Shown here in pieces: positions 1 to 8,261 of a DNA stretch of 64,000 nucleotides. The notes below the pieces were generated by a model. The model made no database searches, was not told the origin of the DNA, and was given only the letters and a program-made list of their open reading frames with translations. This DNA is from Flavobacteriales bacterium (GTDB lineage Bacteria > Bacteroidota > Bacteroidia > NS11-12g > UBA955): the NCBI GenBank assembly GCA_947496375.1, contig CANMCY010000009.1, positions 1 to 64,000 on the forward strand, written 5' to 3'. Made by a program: the position numbers and the translations under genes. The stretch's first letter is position 1. Every line of letters starts with the position of its first letter.

Positions 1-557
1 CTTTCACCGCAGTATTGCCAGTTTCCGGATTTCCCTTTAAGCGACGTGTAATCAAACACCTCATTTCGGACATCTATTTTAGGACGGAGCCAGTCGAGAG
101 CGGAGTCCAGAAATGCCCGGGTATTCAGTCGTGCGCATTGTAAAATAGGTGTGTAGCCGAAGGACGATGTTATTCCGGTCAACGTTTCATGCCTTAAAGG
201 GAGCAACCATTGCTGTATTTCGGGAGATACTGATCGCTGTTGCCAAAATAATCCGGTATCTTCATTGGGATGAATCTGATAACCGGAAAGTGGCTGATAA
301 AAGGTAGATTCCAGTTGGTTTTCCCATCTCTCATACCAATTGCTTAGCAGCGCAAAAATGGTTTTTCCCATCCAGGTGGACCTAACCCCTTTAGGTACGA
401 TGGGGTGAATGATTCCCGCTGCTACCCGGCTGCTGTCTGAGGGTTTTTGGTTGTCAAACAGCACCACATGCTTTCCCCTGCTAACCAGTTCCAGTGCCAG
501 CGAAACGCCGGCAAGTCCGGCACCCACGATGATATAATCTGTTTTTTTTCCGGTCAA
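1..557 (-). CDS. FAD-dependent oxidoreductase, N-terminal part (DAO/ThiO-like), cut by window edge
   Basis: Reading the reverse strand from about 557 to 1 gives an uninterrupted frame. It begins with a dinucleotide-binding beta-alpha-beta fold: TDYIIVGAGLAGVSLALEL contains the GxGxxG motif, followed by an acidic residue at the end of strand 2 (VVLFD). This is typical of DAO-family flavoproteins such as glycine oxidase or the C-terminal MnmC domain. The following stretch (RVAAGIIHPIVPK) resembles the FAD-pyrophosphate contact region of that family. No ATG is available near the motif. The TTG at 555-557 is the best start I see, and ATT further upstream is an alternative. The C-terminus lies outside the window, so the substrate cannot be judged. 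The gene is divergent from the barrel gene at 586. Confidence 0.75.
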   Translation of the reverse strand, partial: MTGKKTDYIIVGAGLAGVSLALELVSRGKHVVLFDNQKPSDSSRVAAGIIHPIVPKGVRSTWMGKTIFALLSNWYERWENQLESTFYQPLSGYQIHPNEDTGLFWQQRSVSPEIQQWLLPLRHETLTGITSSFGYTPILQCARLNTRAFLDSALDWLRPKIDVRNEVFDYTSLKGKSGNWQYCGE

Positions 558-585
558 GTTGTAATTTGCAGCAAATTTCCTCCAA

Positions 586-1212
586 ATGCAGTTAATACGA
601 ATAAGTTTTTTCCTGGGGCTTGTGATGGTCGTCTTTCGGGTTAATGCTCAGGATGGGAAAGGTGCTTTTTCTTCTGCCTTGCACGGGGCACTTAACCTCT
701 GCCAGATTGATGGTGATGGTGCTTCCGGTTACAACAAGTTTGGCTACACCGCGGGAATGGTCATTGCTCAAAATCTGGGAAAGGGATGGCAGTACGAAAC
801 GGGTATTGCATTAAGTGAGCGGGGTTCGCGCTATCCGTTCAACCCGGATTTACCCGGAAAATCTGCCTTTCACTACCGTTACCAAATGTTAGATATACCG
901 CTTTTCATAAATAAAAGCATTGATTCCCGATGGATGGCAGGAGCCGGCGTTAGAACTACCTACCTCATCAAAGCACAGGAAACCGAAGGCATACATTTGC
1001 ATGTGCAGCATGACAGCAGAAAATCCGGAATGTTGATTTGTGCAAAAGTGCAATACCGGAGTAGTAAATCGTTCAGTTACCGCCTCGAATATCAATATGG
1101 ACTGGCGTCTGTTACCACGACCACTGCAGGAAGTTTGTTTTTTCCTACCGGGGCTTATCATAACTGCATTGCTGCAGGAATTCAATATACTGTATCTTCG
1201 GGGGCGAAATGA
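586..1212 (+). CDS. Outer-membrane beta-barrel protein (porin-like, PorT/OMP_b-brl_2 type)
   Basis: The 208-residue protein starts with a signal peptide (hydrophobic run ending in VNAQ, cleavage before the D). The rest is alternating amphipathic strands with aromatic girdle residues and glycine turns (YNKFGYTAGMVIAQNL, WQYETGIALSERGSRY, FSYRLEYQYGLA), which fits an eight-stranded outer-membrane barrel. This is the common Bacteroidota 'outer membrane beta-barrel' family, usually annotated without a specific role. Its stop codon overlaps the start of the next gene in an ATGA arrangement, so the two are probably translationally coupled. No substrate or function can be inferred. Confidence 0.7.
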   Translation: MQLIRISFFLGLVMVVFRVNAQDGKGAFSSALHGALNLCQIDGDGASGYNKFGYTAGMVIAQNLGKGWQYETGIALSERGSRYPFNPDLPGKSAFHYRYQMLDIPLFINKSIDSRWMAGAGVRTTYLIKAQETEGIHLHVQHDSRKSGMLICAKVQYRSSKSFSYRLEYQYGLASVTTTTAGSLFFPTGAYHNCIAAGIQYTVSSGAK

Positions 1213-1643
1213 ATCGGTGTATAGTTTTAGGTGTGATGCTCTCTATCTGGGCTTGTGGAGGCAGCAGCAGGCAGGAGATATCAACTGAGATAAGGCAACT
1301 GCTAATATCGCAACAAAAGGCCTGGAATGCAGGAAATATTGAAGAATTTATGGAGGGGTATCATCGCGATTCAGGCATGCAGTTTATCGGAGCGCGGGGG
1401 GTGAGGTATGGCTGGCTTGCCACCTTGAATGCCTACAAAAAGAATTATCCGGACAAGTCCATTATGGGACAATTATCTTTTGATATCGATACCATCGAAA
1501 TGCTGGATAAATCAGGGGAAATCGCCCATATCAATGGCCGTTGGACACTGATTCGTATGAATGATACACCGGCCGGGCATTTTAGTCTTATCACCAGGAA
1601 AATTTCCGGTAAACACAAAATCATCATAGACCATACATGGTAA
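1209..1643 (+). CDS. NTF2/SnoaL-like (DUF4440-type) lipoprotein
   Basis: 144 residues. The N-terminus has a short hydrophobic stretch followed by a lipobox-like SIWAC-GG, so it is predicted to be a lipoprotein. The body matches the cone-shaped NTF2-like fold seen in DUF4440/SnoaL-like proteins: an initial helix with QQKAWNAGNIEEFMEGY, then strands ending in a conserved C-terminal IIIDHTW, which is characteristic of the 'SgcJ/calcium-kinase association' subgroup. Members bind small ligands or act as isomerase-like domains; the specific role is unknown. It overlaps the upstream gene by 4 bp and the downstream gene by 7 bp, which indicates one operon. Confidence 0.72.
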   Translation: MNRCIVLGVMLSIWACGGSSRQEISTEIRQLLISQQKAWNAGNIEEFMEGYHRDSGMQFIGARGVRYGWLATLNAYKKNYPDKSIMGQLSFDIDTIEMLDKSGEIAHINGRWTLIRMNDTPAGHFSLITRKISGKHKIIIDHTW

Positions 1644-3106
1644 AGCGCCTGTCTGACTTTATGCGGAAGATGGCTGAATTACAGGGTCGTAAATCTATCC
1701 CATTCATCCTGTTTTTGATGGTAATTACCCATTTGCCTTACATGAAATTACCTGCGGTGGGAAATCACGTATGGCGTCAATGCAATACCCTGGCTGTGGC
1801 AAAGAATTATGCCGATGAAAGCATGAATTTACTGAAGCCCAGGGTTGATAAGCGTTTAGATAAATCCGGTATTACGGGACCACAGTTTCCTGCATACGAG
1901 TATATATTGGCATCTCTTTATCGCACGGTGGGTTTCTCTGAATACTACCACCGCTGGCTTTCCTTGTTATTTTCACTTTTATCGGTATGGGCCATGCATA
2001 AAATCATCCTGCACTATACGGGCAGAGCGTTGTATGCCAATATTGGCTCTTCATTTCTGGCATTTGTTCCGGAGATGTATTTTCATGGAATTAATGCGGT
2101 ACCTGATGTGATGGCGCTTTGCTGTATGCTTTGGGGGTGGTGTTTTGCACTTCATTGGCTGGATAAACAGCGGTGGTCTCACATGGTTGGGGCCATGATT
2201 ATGCTGGCGATGGCTGGAATGATTAAACTGCAGTTTTTAATGGCAGGTTTACCAATTGCCACCGGTTTTTTATTCCTCCGGCAGAAGTCAGGTAAAGTAT
2301 GGCTACAGGCATTGCTGCTGGGTTGCGTGGCAGTAGGCCTGTCATTATTATGGTATATTTATGCTGCATACCTGGTTAAAACATACGGTCTTCATGAGTT
2401 TGTTCATGCCATGCGTCATGCGCGCAATCCGGGCGAGGTTTTGGATATTTTGGGTAAAAACCTTTTTTCTGATATTCCGGAAACCTGGGTAGGTTATGCT
2501 TTTCTTCCGCTTCTTATAGCAGGTATTTACAAGAGCAAGGCGGTTTGGTACCGATATGCGCCTATCATGGCTTACGGTGTGGGGTGTGTGTTATTTTATT
2601 TTCCGATTCAGTATCAGTTCATCCACCATGGATATTATGCGATAGTTTTTATGCCTTTGCTTGCATTTGTTGTTGCCAGAGGCGGAGGAGTAATCCAAAG
2701 GTCCGGTCTTTCGATTGTATGGGTGTTTCTCGTACTTTCTCCAATTTGGGCATGGATGCGTATAGCACAAAATAACTGGAAACCCGGCCAGTATAGAGTG
2801 CCCAATGAGTTTGTTGATTCCAGCATGTCCCAAAAGCTTAGGGCAGGAAATGATGCTTCTGAGCGATGGATCGTGGGACCGGATATATCAGGATGCGTAT
2901 ATTTTTATTACACAGGTAGCAAGGGATATCCCTGGTACACCGCTGATGAGTCTGTTGAAACACTAATGCCGTATTGCAAAGCGGGAGCGGTTGGATTTAT
3001 AACAGATCAACCTTCGTTATTAGACAGTACACGGTTTCCCCATACAATGAGATTCCGCCTGGTGAAGAAGGTGGGAAATATGGGATGGTATAAAATTGAG
3101 AAATAA
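1637..3106 (+). CDS. GT-C family glycosyltransferase (ArnT/GT39-like), multipass membrane protein
   Basis: 489 residues with roughly ten hydrophobic helices and a soluble C-terminal portion. After the first helix comes the loop HVWRQCNTLAVAKNY, matching the HxWRQxxT signature seen in many PMT/GT39-like lipid-linked-sugar transferases. The family moves a sugar from a polyprenyl phosphate donor to an envelope acceptor on the periplasmic face. The donor and acceptor here are unknown. The start overlaps the stop of the lipoprotein gene, and a hairpin terminator follows directly. The second methionine in the leader could also be used. I am confident of the superfamily only. Confidence 0.68.
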   Translation: MVKRLSDFMRKMAELQGRKSIPFILFLMVITHLPYMKLPAVGNHVWRQCNTLAVAKNYADESMNLLKPRVDKRLDKSGITGPQFPAYEYILASLYRTVGFSEYYHRWLSLLFSLLSVWAMHKIILHYTGRALYANIGSSFLAFVPEMYFHGINAVPDVMALCCMLWGWCFALHWLDKQRWSHMVGAMIMLAMAGMIKLQFLMAGLPIATGFLFLRQKSGKVWLQALLLGCVAVGLSLLWYIYAAYLVKTYGLHEFVHAMRHARNPGEVLDILGKNLFSDIPETWVGYAFLPLLIAGIYKSKAVWYRYAPIMAYGVGCVLFYFPIQYQFIHHGYYAIVFMPLLAFVVARGGGVIQRSGLSIVWVFLVLSPIWAWMRIAQNNWKPGQYRVPNEFVDSSMSQKLRAGNDASERWIVGPDISGCVYFYYTGSKGYPWYTADESVETLMPYCKAGAVGFITDQPSLLDSTRFPHTMRFRLVKKVGNMGWYKIEK

Positions 3107-3133
3107 AAAAAGGCCTGTTGAAACAGGCCCTTT
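3105..3133. terminator. Bidirectional intrinsic terminator
   Basis: An 8-bp stem (GGCCTGTT / AACAGGCC) with a 2-nt loop is preceded by a run of A and followed by CTTT. It lies between the convergent glycosyltransferase and rplS genes and can serve both directions. Confidence 0.8.
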
Positions 3134-3151
3134 AGGTATAATGGTTGGCTA

Positions 3152-3499
3152 TTAACCTCTTCTTTCTTTGATACGGGCAGCTTTACCTATTTGCTTGCGC
3201 AGATAGAATATGCGGGCACGACGTACTTTACCACGGCGATTTACCTCCACTTTGTCAATAAAAGGACTATTGGTGGGGAAAATACGCTCAACGCCTACAC
3301 CATTGGAAATTTTGCGAACGGTGAAAGTTTCTTCCACTCCGCTGTTTCTACGCTGGATTACATCACCCTGAAACTGCTGTATGCGCTCCTTATTGCCTTC
3401 TTTGATTTTGTAGTGTACCGTTACTCGGTCACCGGCCTTAAAATCCGGAATATCGTTGCGTAAATATTCACTCGTGATGGCTTTAACAATCGGATTCAT
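3152..3499 (-). CDS. rplS: 50S ribosomal protein L19
   Basis: 115 residues, the usual length for L19. The diagnostic features are all visible: the N-terminal [18 protein letters not shown], the central [15 protein letters not shown], the block [17 protein letters not shown] and the basic C-terminus [21 protein letters not shown]19 sits at the 30S-50S interface. The gene is monocistronic here, with its own TAnnTTTG promoter and a bidirectional terminator. It is not linked to trmD or rimM in this window. Confidence 0.97.
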   Translation of the reverse strand: MNPIVKAITSEYLRNDIPDFKAGDRVTVHYKIKEGNKERIQQFQGDVIQRRNSGVEETFTVRKISNGVGVERIFPTNSPFIDKVEVNRRGKVRRARIFYLRKQIGKAARIKERRG

Positions 3500-3517
3500 A
3501 TTCTTAGGAATTGGGGT

Positions 3518-3549
3518 GCAAAGATAAGGAAATGTTTGTGTTTTTCAAA
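3518..3549 (-). promoter_or_regulatory. Bacteroidota-type promoter for rplS
   Basis: On the reverse strand a -33 TTTG (3546-3549) is separated by 19 nt from the -7 element TATCTTTG (C), 3519-3526, a perfect TAnnTTTG box. The leader before the rplS ATG is about 15-20 nt. Confidence 0.8.
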
Positions 3550-3620
3550 TAGAAGTTTGTCTTTTTAAACAAAGTCCTGTTTTTTGGTCATTTCACATCA
3601 TCTTTGCAAGCAGGAATTGC

Positions 3621-4157
3621 ATGAGAAAGTTGCGTTTGCAGGAACTGAACCGCCTTAGCACTGAAGCGTTTCAAGCGGCATCGAAGTTACCCATCGTTGT
3701 GGTGCTGGACAATATTAGAAGTATGCACAATGTGGGCTCGTTTTTTCGCACTGCCGATGCGTTCAGGTGCGAGAAACTGCTGCTTTGTGGCATTACTGCC
3801 ACACCGCCACACCGCGATATTACCAAAACCGCTTTGGGTGCCGATCGCTCTGTTTCATGGGAATATTATGCTGACACAACCGCTGCCATGAAGGCGCTGA
3901 AAGAGCAAGGATACACACTTATAGGGGTAGAGCAAACTACCGGATCGCTGTCTTTACAGGAATTTTCCCTTCCTGAAAATCCTACAGCCATTATTTTTGG
4001 CAATGAAATTGATGGTATTCAGTCAGAAGTTCTTGAACTTTGCAACGCATGCGTAGAAATTCCACAGGCCGGAACCAAACATTCTCTCAACGTATCCGTT
4101 GCGGCCGGCATCGTGCTATGGCATGTGTGCGCACCGCAATTATCATCTTTGCGTTAG
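3621..4157 (+). CDS. SpoU-family RNA 2'-O-methyltransferase (TrmH-like)
   Basis: 178 residues carrying the three SPOUT motifs in order: motif 1 LDNIRSMHNVGSFFRTADAF (about residues 29-48) with the catalytic arginine, motif 2 IIFGNEIDGI, and motif 3 IPQAGTKHSLNVSVAAGI, which forms the knot and SAM pocket. It transfers a methyl group from SAM to a ribose 2'-OH in tRNA or rRNA. The N-terminal substrate-recognition extension of TrmH or RlmB is short, so the target cannot be named. A near-consensus -7 box (CATCTTTG) ends at 3606. The 3' end overlaps the next gene by 40 bp in another frame. Confidence 0.88.
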   Translation: MRKLRLQELNRLSTEAFQAASKLPIVVVLDNIRSMHNVGSFFRTADAFRCEKLLLCGITATPPHRDITKTALGADRSVSWEYYADTTAAMKALKEQGYTLIGVEQTTGSLSLQEFSLPENPTAIIFGNEIDGIQSEVLELCNACVEIPQAGTKHSLNVSVAAGIVLWHVCAPQLSSLR

Positions 4158-6178
4158 GATTTTCGGGTTTGCTGACTGCCCAAAAGAAGGATGAATTCGC
4201 CAAACTCTGCAATGCTGAACAATATCGTATCGATTTACTGGACGGCAGAAACGATACTAGTGCAGGTTACGCATCCCGTGCGCAATTTGACCGGGCCAGG
4301 CAGGTGTATTTTAGTCGTGTGGACCAGATACAGTTGCTGCTGGAGAAAAGCAGTTTCCCAAAATCGGAATATGAGTCTTTTTACAGACAGCTGATTGGTT
4401 CGCTGCAAGGCATCAATGCAGGCACTGTTCGGTTTTTGGGGTATTATGACCAGTTTTACACGACGGTGCTGGAACTGGCAAAAAACCAGGGTGTGCAAAA
4501 AGATCAGGAGCTTCTTAAAAATAACCTGTATGTAGCGCTGGAGGTAATTCCCTTCTACATAAAAAGGCCCGCTGCATCTGATGTATTAATGTTTGCAGCC
4601 ACCAAACGCCCGTATGATGTGCTTACCAAACATGCAGATTATCAGAGGGAGGCATGGGTTTTAAAGGTACTTGAAACGGTAGCCAAAAATGATCCTAATG
4701 CGATTAAACAGTTCATAGGCACCCTTCATCCGGTAAACAATGTGCTCATTAGCAGTAAAGATTCGGTGGTTTCCATGCTATATGATATTTATCGTGCCTA
4801 TGGCAGAAGCAGCAGTAGCTATACCAATATTCACATGGTGTACCACAGCGAACTGACCGTAGCACAAAGTCAGGCCCTGGCCGCAGATGAGGATGCCTGG
4901 TTTACCCGACTTTGTTCTCTTCGCCGCAATCCCAATATCCTGGGAGGTTATTCGGTAGATGCTGAAATGGCTCATCACAGCATGAAAGTGATTCGAAAAA
5001 TCAATCTTCTGCACGATGAGAAAAATGAAAAAATCAGGTTTAAGCTCGCTGAAAACCTGAGTGCTGAAGAATTATATAACCTGATAGTTTACAGCCGTGA
5101 TGAAATTTTTACCAGTACTTTTCTGGGCTTGTTCAAACGGATGATGCATCGGCGAACAGATAGCAGCATGTTCGTGTTTTGCAGTAAAATGGGCTTTAAT
5201 CGTTTCAGAACATTTGTGCAAACCTGCGCGGGGTATAACACACTGCAACCGGTGTTAAATACCATGACCGAGCAGGAACAGGAGCAATTTATCAATGAAA
5301 TTGTGAAGAACCTGGATCGGACCGGCGGAAACCTTGGACCGGCAGTGGAAGTGGCAGATATTTTTGGTTCACTCACAGATTCATTGATTCGCGAAAAAAT
5401 GGTTGTTCGTATTCACAAGGATTTGCGACGTTGCTACCTTGCGGATAACCGCTATGGAATGAAGATATACGGACTGCTATACAAACTGGCCGGAAAAAAT
5501 CCGGTGCTGGTTACCGGAATATCTGTGAAGTATAAAGTGCCTGAACTTACCCGTGTGGAAGCAGATCTGATGTTTCCCGACGGGAAAAACATACAGCAGC
5601 ATATTTTTTATGATGATGAAGATGGTTTGGCGGCTTTCAAATCCTTTAAAAGCAAGTTTTCATCGGATAAAAACTATAAAATAACCGAGGAGGATGGTTT
5701 TCTCAAAATTGAAAGTGTAGAAGGACGAAAAATCGTTTTGTATATGAACAAACCCGATGCTGAAAAAGGCCTGTTGCGGTTAATGTCACTTTTTGAAACC
5801 GAAAAGCGATATCCGGATGTGGTGGTACACCGAGGTCATAGCTATCACTTGCAAACCACCATTGATGTGCTTACCAGCAACACAAAGGTAGCCGTGCTTG
5901 GCAGCTGCGGCGGTTATCAAAACATAAGCAGGGTGCTGGAAAATGCGTCTGACGCCCAGATTGTTAGCAGTAAGCAAATCGGTACCTGGACAGTGAACAA
6001 TGAGTTGCTAAAGGACATGTGCGAAATGATGCGAACCGGAAGTGGTGAAATTGTATGGAGTACCTTGTGGGCAGGGTTGGAAGAGCGCATGAAAAACAAC
6101 GACAAGTGGAAAGATTATATCCCTCCCAACCGAAACCTGGGCGTCAAATTTGTAAAGGCATTTCAGGTGATGAAATAA
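4118..6178 (+). CDS. Secreted uncharacterised protein with a C-terminal clan CD (caspase/gingipain)-like His/Cys signature
   Basis: I placed the start at the ATG at 4118 because it begins a good signal peptide (ACVRTAIIIFALGFSGLLTAQ). A longer frame from 4040 would put unrelated sequence ahead of it. The mature protein is about 665 residues: a long mostly helical N-terminal half, then an alpha/beta C-terminal part. There, a strand runs into VVHRGHSYH (H571, H574), and about 23 residues later another strand runs into VAVLGSCGGY (C597), followed by AQIVSSKQIGTW. A strand ending in H-G-(H) plus a strand ending in a small-C motif is the arrangement of clan CD cysteine peptidases (caspase, gingipain, CHAT). 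The assignment is inference. No homologue of known function is recognised. The start overlaps the methyltransferase gene by 40 bp. Confidence 0.7.
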   Translation: MACVRTAIIIFALGFSGLLTAQKKDEFAKLCNAEQYRIDLLDGRNDTSAGYASRAQFDRARQVYFSRVDQIQLLLEKSSFPKSEYESFYRQLIGSLQGINAGTVRFLGYYDQFYTTVLELAKNQGVQKDQELLKNNLYVALEVIPFYIKRPAASDVLMFAATKRPYDVLTKHADYQREAWVLKVLETVAKNDPNAIKQFIGTLHPVNNVLISSKDSVVSMLYDIYRAYGRSSSSYTNIHMVYHSELTVAQSQALAADEDAWFTRLCSLRRNPNILGGYSVDAEMAHHSMKVIRKINLLHDEKNEKIRFKLAENLSAEELYNLIVYSRDEIFTSTFLGLFKRMMHRRTDSSMFVFCSKMGFNRFRTFVQTCAGYNTLQPVLNTMTEQEQEQFINEIVKNLDRTGGNLGPAVEVADIFGSLTDSLIREKMVVRIHKDLRRCYLADNRYGMKIYGLLYKLAGKNPVLVTGISVKYKVPELTRVEADLMFPDGKNIQQHIFYDDEDGLAAFKSFKSKFSSDKNYKITEEDGFLKIESVEGRKIVLYMNKPDAEKGLLRLMSLFETEKRYPDVVVHRGHSYHLQTTIDVLTSNTKVAVLGSCGGYQNISRVLENASDAQIVSSKQIGTWTVNNELLKDMCEMMRTGSGEIVWSTLWAGLEERMKNNDKWKDYIPPNRNLGVKFVKAFQVMK

Positions 6179-6184
6179 ATTGCG

Positions 6185-6802
6185 ATGGGGAAATTTCAAC
6201 TTACCCGGCTGCAGTGGTTTAATCTGATATTGTTGGTGATGCTGGTAAGTATTGCCGGGATAAGCGGATACCGAGGGTTGATTGCCCATTTTTTAAATGT
6301 GCGTGACAGCAGCAGCACTGCCAGGCCGGAATCCTCTATTCATCGGTTGCATAACGCCGCGCTTGATTTAGAAAAGCCGGCTTTATACAATGTGGTTTTT
6401 TTTCTGAGTAAGGATTGTCCTCTCTGCAATAACTATAAACCCTTGCTGGACACGCTTCATGCTATTTACGGACAGGATCCCCGTTTTTTACTGGTGGGGC
6501 TTCGCACCGATGTGAGCGTCGCTTCTGACAGCAGTTATTTTTTACCCGTAGAATACACCGCCGGTAAAGACGTTGCTTACATAGCCCGGATTTATGGTGC
6601 AAAAGTCACCCCCGAAGTGTTTGTGATTGATAGCAATAACCGCGTTTTATACAGCGGTGCCATTGACAACTGGGCCTACGACACAGGCAAAAAAAGAACC
6701 AACGCTACTGAAAATTACCTGAAAGATGTGCTGTTTGCCATAAAAAGAGGTCAAAAGCTGCCATATACCCAAACCCGCGCTGTGGGATGTTTTATAGAGT
6801 AG
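6185..6802 (+). CDS. Membrane-anchored redoxin (thioredoxin-like) protein
   Basis: 205 residues with one N-terminal membrane helix (about residues 10-33), then a thioredoxin-fold domain. The active-site-like motif is SKDCPLC in the usual strand-helix position, the cis-proline region is KVTPEVFVID, and the C-terminal ending is AVGCFIE. This ending is shared by redoxin-domain proteins that sit next to cytochrome c/copper monooxygenase genes. It would act outside the inner membrane as a thiol oxidoreductase. The gene begins 6 nt after the upstream stop and precedes the cytochrome-monooxygenase gene, which fits a role in metallating or reducing that partner. Confidence 0.8.
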   Translation: MGKFQLTRLQWFNLILLVMLVSIAGISGYRGLIAHFLNVRDSSSTARPESSIHRLHNAALDLEKPALYNVVFFLSKDCPLCNNYKPLLDTLHAIYGQDPRFLLVGLRTDVSVASDSSYFLPVEYTAGKDVAYIARIYGAKVTPEVFVIDSNNRVLYSGAIDNWAYDTGKKRTNATENYLKDVLFAIKRGQKLPYTQTRAVGCFIE

Positions 6803-6853
6803 ACAGCCGGAATCTCACAGACCTTTACATTCTATAATTATATTTGTGGTTGG

Positions 6854-8233
6854 ATGCGACATAGTCTGATTCTATGGGTAGTTACGGTAATGATTTTTGG
6901 ATGGCATTGCAGCGGTCCGGCAAAAACCGATGTGCCTGATAAACCCACCTATGCCGAACATATTGAGCCCATTATTCGCTCTCAGTGCGTGACATGCCAC
7001 CATAACGGCGGAACAGCCCCTTTCTCTTTGCAAACCTATGAAGAGGTAAAAAGAAAATCCAAAACCATTGCCAGGGTCACCGCAAAAAGATATATGCCGC
7101 CTTGGCCCGCCGACCCGGAGTATGCACATTTTATTAATGAAAAAGTGCTGACCAAAGCCGAAATCGAAATCATCCAACGCTGGGCTGAAACAGGTGCAGC
7201 CCCCGGTGATTTGACTAAGGTTAAACCATACGAATTGCCTGCATGGAAAAGCTCAATTGGTAAACCCGATTTGGTTCTGCCGATTGAGGAGGTAGAGATT
7301 GAACCCAATATGCGTGATCGTTTTTTTCTGGTTAAAATTCCCGGTCTGCTAAGCCGCGATACCTGGGTGAGAGCCGTTGAATTCGTGGCCGGTTCACCGG
7401 ATCTGGTTCATCATTTTAACGGACATATTCTAATGTATGACAAGGGTAAAAAGAAAAACCATCAAAAAAAGCCCTACGCTATAGAAATAACTGCCGGTGA
7501 ATATGACAGTGATTTTGGTAAACTGGATTTACTCAATGACGATGGAAGCAAGCCATACAGATTGCACAGTGCTGTAAATTATTTACCCGGTGTGCAGGGT
7601 GTGGCCTATCCGGATGGGATTGGAACCTTCAGACTGTCCGGTAAGTTTACTGTGGTTGGCAATGATTTGCATTATGGGCCCAGCAATAGAAAAACCCGAG
7701 ACAGAAGTTATATCAATTTGTTTTTTACAGATAAACCACCCAGCAGATTAACAAAAGAGCTCATGCTGGGAACCAATGGGGTTAGTGGAATAACACCTCC
7801 ACTGTTGATTGCTCCCAATTCAGTAAGCAAGCACACCACTCGCTTTCAGATTGACCGGGATATTTCACTGCTAACCGTCAATCCTCACTTGCATTTGCTG
7901 GGAAAGCGTTTCACAGGATATGCATTAAAACCCAATGGCGATACGGTAAAACTGATTCAAATCCCGCATTGGGATTTCAGGTGGCAATATTTTTACACCT
8001 ATCCCAATCCGGTATATCTGCCGGCCGGCACCATCGTTGTGGCTGAAGCAGTTTTTGACAATACTGCCGGGAATCCTAATAACCCCAATCAGCCGCCAAA
8101 GCAAGTAGGAGAACGCATGGAGTATGGCGGTGCAAGTATGAGGGCCGGAGATGAAATGTTTCAGTTCATCCTGACATACATGGATTATCAAACAGGGGAT
8201 GAGAAAATTTCCCTTGATAATGGAAAAAAATAA
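6854..8233 (+). CDS. Lipoprotein fusing a cytochrome c domain to a copper type II ascorbate-dependent monooxygenase-like (PHM) domain
   Basis: 459 residues. The signal ends in FGWHC, a lipobox with Cys19. Residues 35-110 are a class I cytochrome c-like domain with the haem motif CVTCH (C45, C48, H49) and MPPW as the likely axial Met region. The rest resembles peptidylglycine alpha-hydroxylating monooxygenase. The three copper-site segments are in order: VHHFNGH (H186, H187), DLHYG (H273), and NPHLHLLGKRF (H345, H347), with a late GDEMFQF giving the likely Met ligand (M435). All expected ligands are present, so it is probably an active copper oxygenase whose electrons come through the haem rather than ascorbate. 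The substrate is unknown. It forms a unit with the redoxin upstream. Confidence 0.82.
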   Translation: MRHSLILWVVTVMIFGWHCSGPAKTDVPDKPTYAEHIEPIIRSQCVTCHHNGGTAPFSLQTYEEVKRKSKTIARVTAKRYMPPWPADPEYAHFINEKVLTKAEIEIIQRWAETGAAPGDLTKVKPYELPAWKSSIGKPDLVLPIEEVEIEPNMRDRFFLVKIPGLLSRDTWVRAVEFVAGSPDLVHHFNGHILMYDKGKKKNHQKKPYAIEITAGEYDSDFGKLDLLNDDGSKPYRLHSAVNYLPGVQGVAYPDGIGTFRLSGKFTVVGNDLHYGPSNRKTRDRSYINLFFTDKPPSRLTKELMLGTNGVSGITPPLLIAPNSVSKHTTRFQIDRDISLLTVNPHLHLLGKRFTGYALKPNGDTVKLIQIPHWDFRWQYFYTYPNPVYLPAGTIVVAEAVFDNTAGNPNNPNQPPKQVGERMEYGGASMRAGDEMFQFILTYMDYQTGDEKISLDNGKK

Positions 8234-8261
8234 ACTGCAACCCATTTACTAAATTTGCACC

